Part shown: one piece after another, positions 61,705-64,000 of the stretch
Position numbering within the stretch: position 1 is the first letter of the stretch
Layout of the letters: each line of letters starts with the position of its first letter
From: Pisolithus tinctorius
Lineage: Eukaryota > Basidiomycota > Agaricomycetes > Boletales > Pisolithaceae
Length of the DNA: 64,000 nt
Assembly: GCA_024663395.1 (NCBI GenBank)
Contig: JANFAH010000036.1
Coordinates: forward strand, 186,001 to 250,000
Reading direction: 5' to 3'
The notes under the pieces: model-generated
Seen by the model: only the letters and a program-made list of their open reading frames with translations
Databases searched by the model: none
What the model was told of the DNA's origin: nothing
Position numbers and translations under genes: made by a program

Positions 61705-63910
61705 ATGACAGACCAGCTGCACACAGTCGCTGTCTTGGGTGCATCCTATGGCGGTCAGTCCACCGAATGCACTTTTGCTACAACGCCTCACTCTTGATTA
61801 ACAGGATTCAGGGCTGCACAGCTACTTGCAACCAATCTACCAAAGGGCTGGAGAGTCGTACTCGTAGAACGAAACTCGTGCGTCGTTTGCCCTTTCCCTG
61901 CCTTCCTGCTGATGCTAATTAATGAAACATACAGACACCTCAACAGTGAGTCTTTAGATCGTGTATTTAGATGTCCGGAGCTAATAGTCGACTAGACGTA
62001 TACAACTTTGCTCGATATGCTGTTCTACCCGGTCACGAACACAAAGCGTGTGCGTTCTCTCGGGCATCTTTTTTTGTCATTGTCGTACGACTGAACCCCC
62101 GCGTCACACAGTCATACCATACGACTACGCATTCGGCACTTCGGATACCCCTGACACACCTCACATACGGATACACGGCACCGTTACATCTCTTCACCCT
62201 CATTATATCACATACATACCTCACCCGGTCACATCAAGCTCGTCTTCCGAGCCCACACCCAAACCACAGACGCTCCATTTTGACTACCTCATCTACGCTC
62301 TCGGATCTCACCTCCCCTCACCCATAGATCTCTGGGAGCACCATCGAGGCCGGCACCTCGACAAAATTCGATGTCATGATGAGCCGACATACACTGGTAC
62401 AAAAAGTCAAGGGATAGACCGGCTACGAGAACGCCAAGCACGTATAGAAGCGGCACAGAGCGTGTTGATCGTTGGCGGGGGTGCGTTGGGCATACGTGAG
62501 TGTCTTATCTTTTCGTCGTCTCGCATCTTCTCATTCGGCCTCCTATCCTGTCATCTTTACTTCCCACCTTCCTCTTTTCGTTCTTCCCCCTGCCCCTTCT
62601 TAAATCCGTCAATCACGCCACTGTCACTCATCGATGGCATCACCCATCAGAATTTGCCTCGGACATCGCTGCCGTCTATCCGCTCAAGAAACGGGTGACT
62701 CTTCTGCACTCGAGAACACAGCTTCTCCCGCGCTTTGAGCCAGCGCTCGGAGATGAAGGTCCGTGACGCCGTTTATTAGCTGGGGACACGAATTCATCTC
62801 CATTTTGCATTCATCCAACTTTTGATGCATGTGCCCACATTGGACTTGTCGTGCTGTGTCATGGCGATTCCCTCTCATATTCCAATCACACTCCGAAACA
62901 ACGAATGAACAGTCTTAACCGCCTTACAAGATCTCGGTGTCCAAGTAATCCTCGGGGACCGCCTCGACATGGACTCCTTGCGTCACAACCAGCGTGGCGA
63001 ACCCGATGAAAGCAAGACCGGAACGGTGTTCCATGTCCGAACGCTGTCAGGGAGAGAAATCGATGCGGAGGTTGTGGTGCGCACCCTTTCCCATTTCTCA
63101 AAACGGGTACTAACGTACGCGAACATCAAAAACACAGCTCTTATGCACAGGCCAAACACCCAACACGGCGCTCATGCGGGACATGGATTCGCGCGCAGTT
63201 GGGAAAGGAGGGTTAGTGCACGTAACGAGGGGGATGCAAGTGTTGGTCGAGGACGAAGAGAGCGAGGCTGAGTTGAGGGCGGATGACGTACGGGTGACGG
63301 AGGAGATGGACAAAATGATCGAGAGCGAACCTGTCAGTCGAGTGTCTAGCCCTGCACCTTCGTCGCCCATTCCATCTTCCGCCATCCCGCAGAGGTTAAC
63401 GATGACCCGATCGCAGACGGAACAGGCAGTTCCGAGGAAAGGCAAAGGGAGAATAACAAAAACGACAGAACAGACGACGATCTACCCACATATCTTCGCA
63501 GTGGGCGATGCTGCTGACGCGTTTGGAGCGTTGCAGGCTGGAAATACAGCCTATCATCAGGCGGGGGTGGCGGCTAGGAACGTGGTGAGGCTCGTTAAGC
63601 GCGAGGCTCGTCGTCGTAGCTCTCTGCCTGGGAGTGAAGCAGACGGTGAAGGGAATGAGGAGGAAGAGGAGCTGGAAGAGTATACTCCAGGATTACCAAT
63701 GATTAAGGTATCCCTTGGATTGGTGCGTATCTTTTTCTTTCTCTTGGCTTTCCATACTTAAATATGCGTATGTCCGAATAGACCCGGTCAGCTTATGAAA
63801 TAGCAGGGGTAGTAGGTACGAAGGACGATGGCATGCCGGATTTGAATGCGGCTGCGATGTGGGGGGCTTGTGGGCTGAAAGGGATAGATGAAGAGGACAT
63901 GTGGCGGTAA
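61705..63910 (+). CDS. AIF/AMID-like FAD- and NAD(P)H-dependent oxidoreductase
   Basis: Exons are 61705-61753, 61805-61877, 61935-61945, 61996-62049, 62112-62495, 62651-62758, 62913-63076, 63138-63722 and 63782-63910, giving 518 residues, all phases consistent. Exon 3 is only 11 nt. The N-terminal dinucleotide fold has VAVLGASYGGFRAAQLL (residues 8-24). Then come ARYAVLPGHEHKAFIPYDYA, FDYLIYALGSHLPSP, a second nucleotide-binding motif VLIVGGGALGIQFASDIA (about 178) and LCTGQTPNTALMR. The C-terminal FAD motif IFAVGDAADAFGALQAGNTA is near residue 400. The order fits the AIF/AMID/FSP1 family of flavoproteins that pass electrons from NAD(P)H to quinones. A Ser/Glu-rich insert of about 80 residues lies before the last FAD motif and another acidic stretch after it. 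No clear signal peptide. The upstream region is the repeat copy. Confidence 0.85.
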
Positions 63911-64000
63911 AGTCGTTCGTTCATTCATTCGTTACTTTTCAGTTTTCGACATTGGTATACTGTGGTTTTTATTTCGTGCCGTAGATTATTCTTAGAACAC

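Larger units (their letters stand above)
53337..61710. repeat. right copy of the segmental duplication
   Basis: This is the same-orientation counterpart of 1613-9039, longer mainly because of the extra block at 59840-60660. It ends at the first codons of the flavoprotein gene, so it supplies all of that gene's visible upstream region. No supportable gene inside; small frames are not kept consistently between the copies (for example the frame with LPIEECVRIVNRVIECWGL is open at 8197-8433 but has a stop at 61003-61005). Confidence 0.85.

Noticed and set aside
1613..61710. The two 7-8 kb direct copies as LTRs of one giant retroelement
   Set aside because: They lack TG...CA ends, a primer site and a polypurine tract, internal order does not fit, and related diverged units lie in tandem between them.

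Overview
This window looks like repeat-rich DNA from a basidiomycete fungus, most likely an agaricomycete. The evidence is short (about 40-65 bp) GT-AG introns, two fungal CACTA/Plavaka-type DNA transposons with their usual companion genes, a fungal Ty1/copia retrotransposon, and one ordinary intron-rich host gene. The genus cannot be told from the sequence.

Layout. 1-1425: edge-truncated, broken gag-like zinc-knuckle gene (minus strand). 1613-9039: long non-coding block repeated at high identity at about 53337-61710. 9040-16900: no supportable gene, only scattered exon-like islands. 16980-17797 and 30860 onward: diverged copies of a long repeat. 17803-30854: full-length copia element (469-bp LTRs, 5-bp target duplication, primer site, polypurine tract) whose single gag-pol frame is split by a second transposon at 21070-28651. 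That inner CACTA-like element has 40-bp terminal inverted repeats and carries a five-exon transposase, a small minus-strand gene and an eight-exon companion gene. 35359-41203: a second DNA transposon of the Plavaka type, with a five-exon transposase and two companion genes in the opposite orientation. 41210-53336: diverged long repeats in tandem-like order. 61705-63910: nine-exon AIF/AMID-like flavoprotein gene, the only clear host gene.

The main biological picture is a tandem family of long repeats without convincing genes, into which transposons have nested. Three lines suggest methylation-linked decay. All 13 differences between the copia LTRs are transitions at CpG sites. The reverse transcriptase catalytic motif carries an Asp-to-Asn change explained by a CpG transition. 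The gag-like gene at the left edge looks poor in CpG by eye. In contrast, both DNA-transposon transposases and three of the four companion genes splice in silico into uninterrupted frames divisible by three, so these elements look young or still constrained.

Exon joins were made by hand from splice motifs, frame and family resemblance. They are the least certain part of the gene models.
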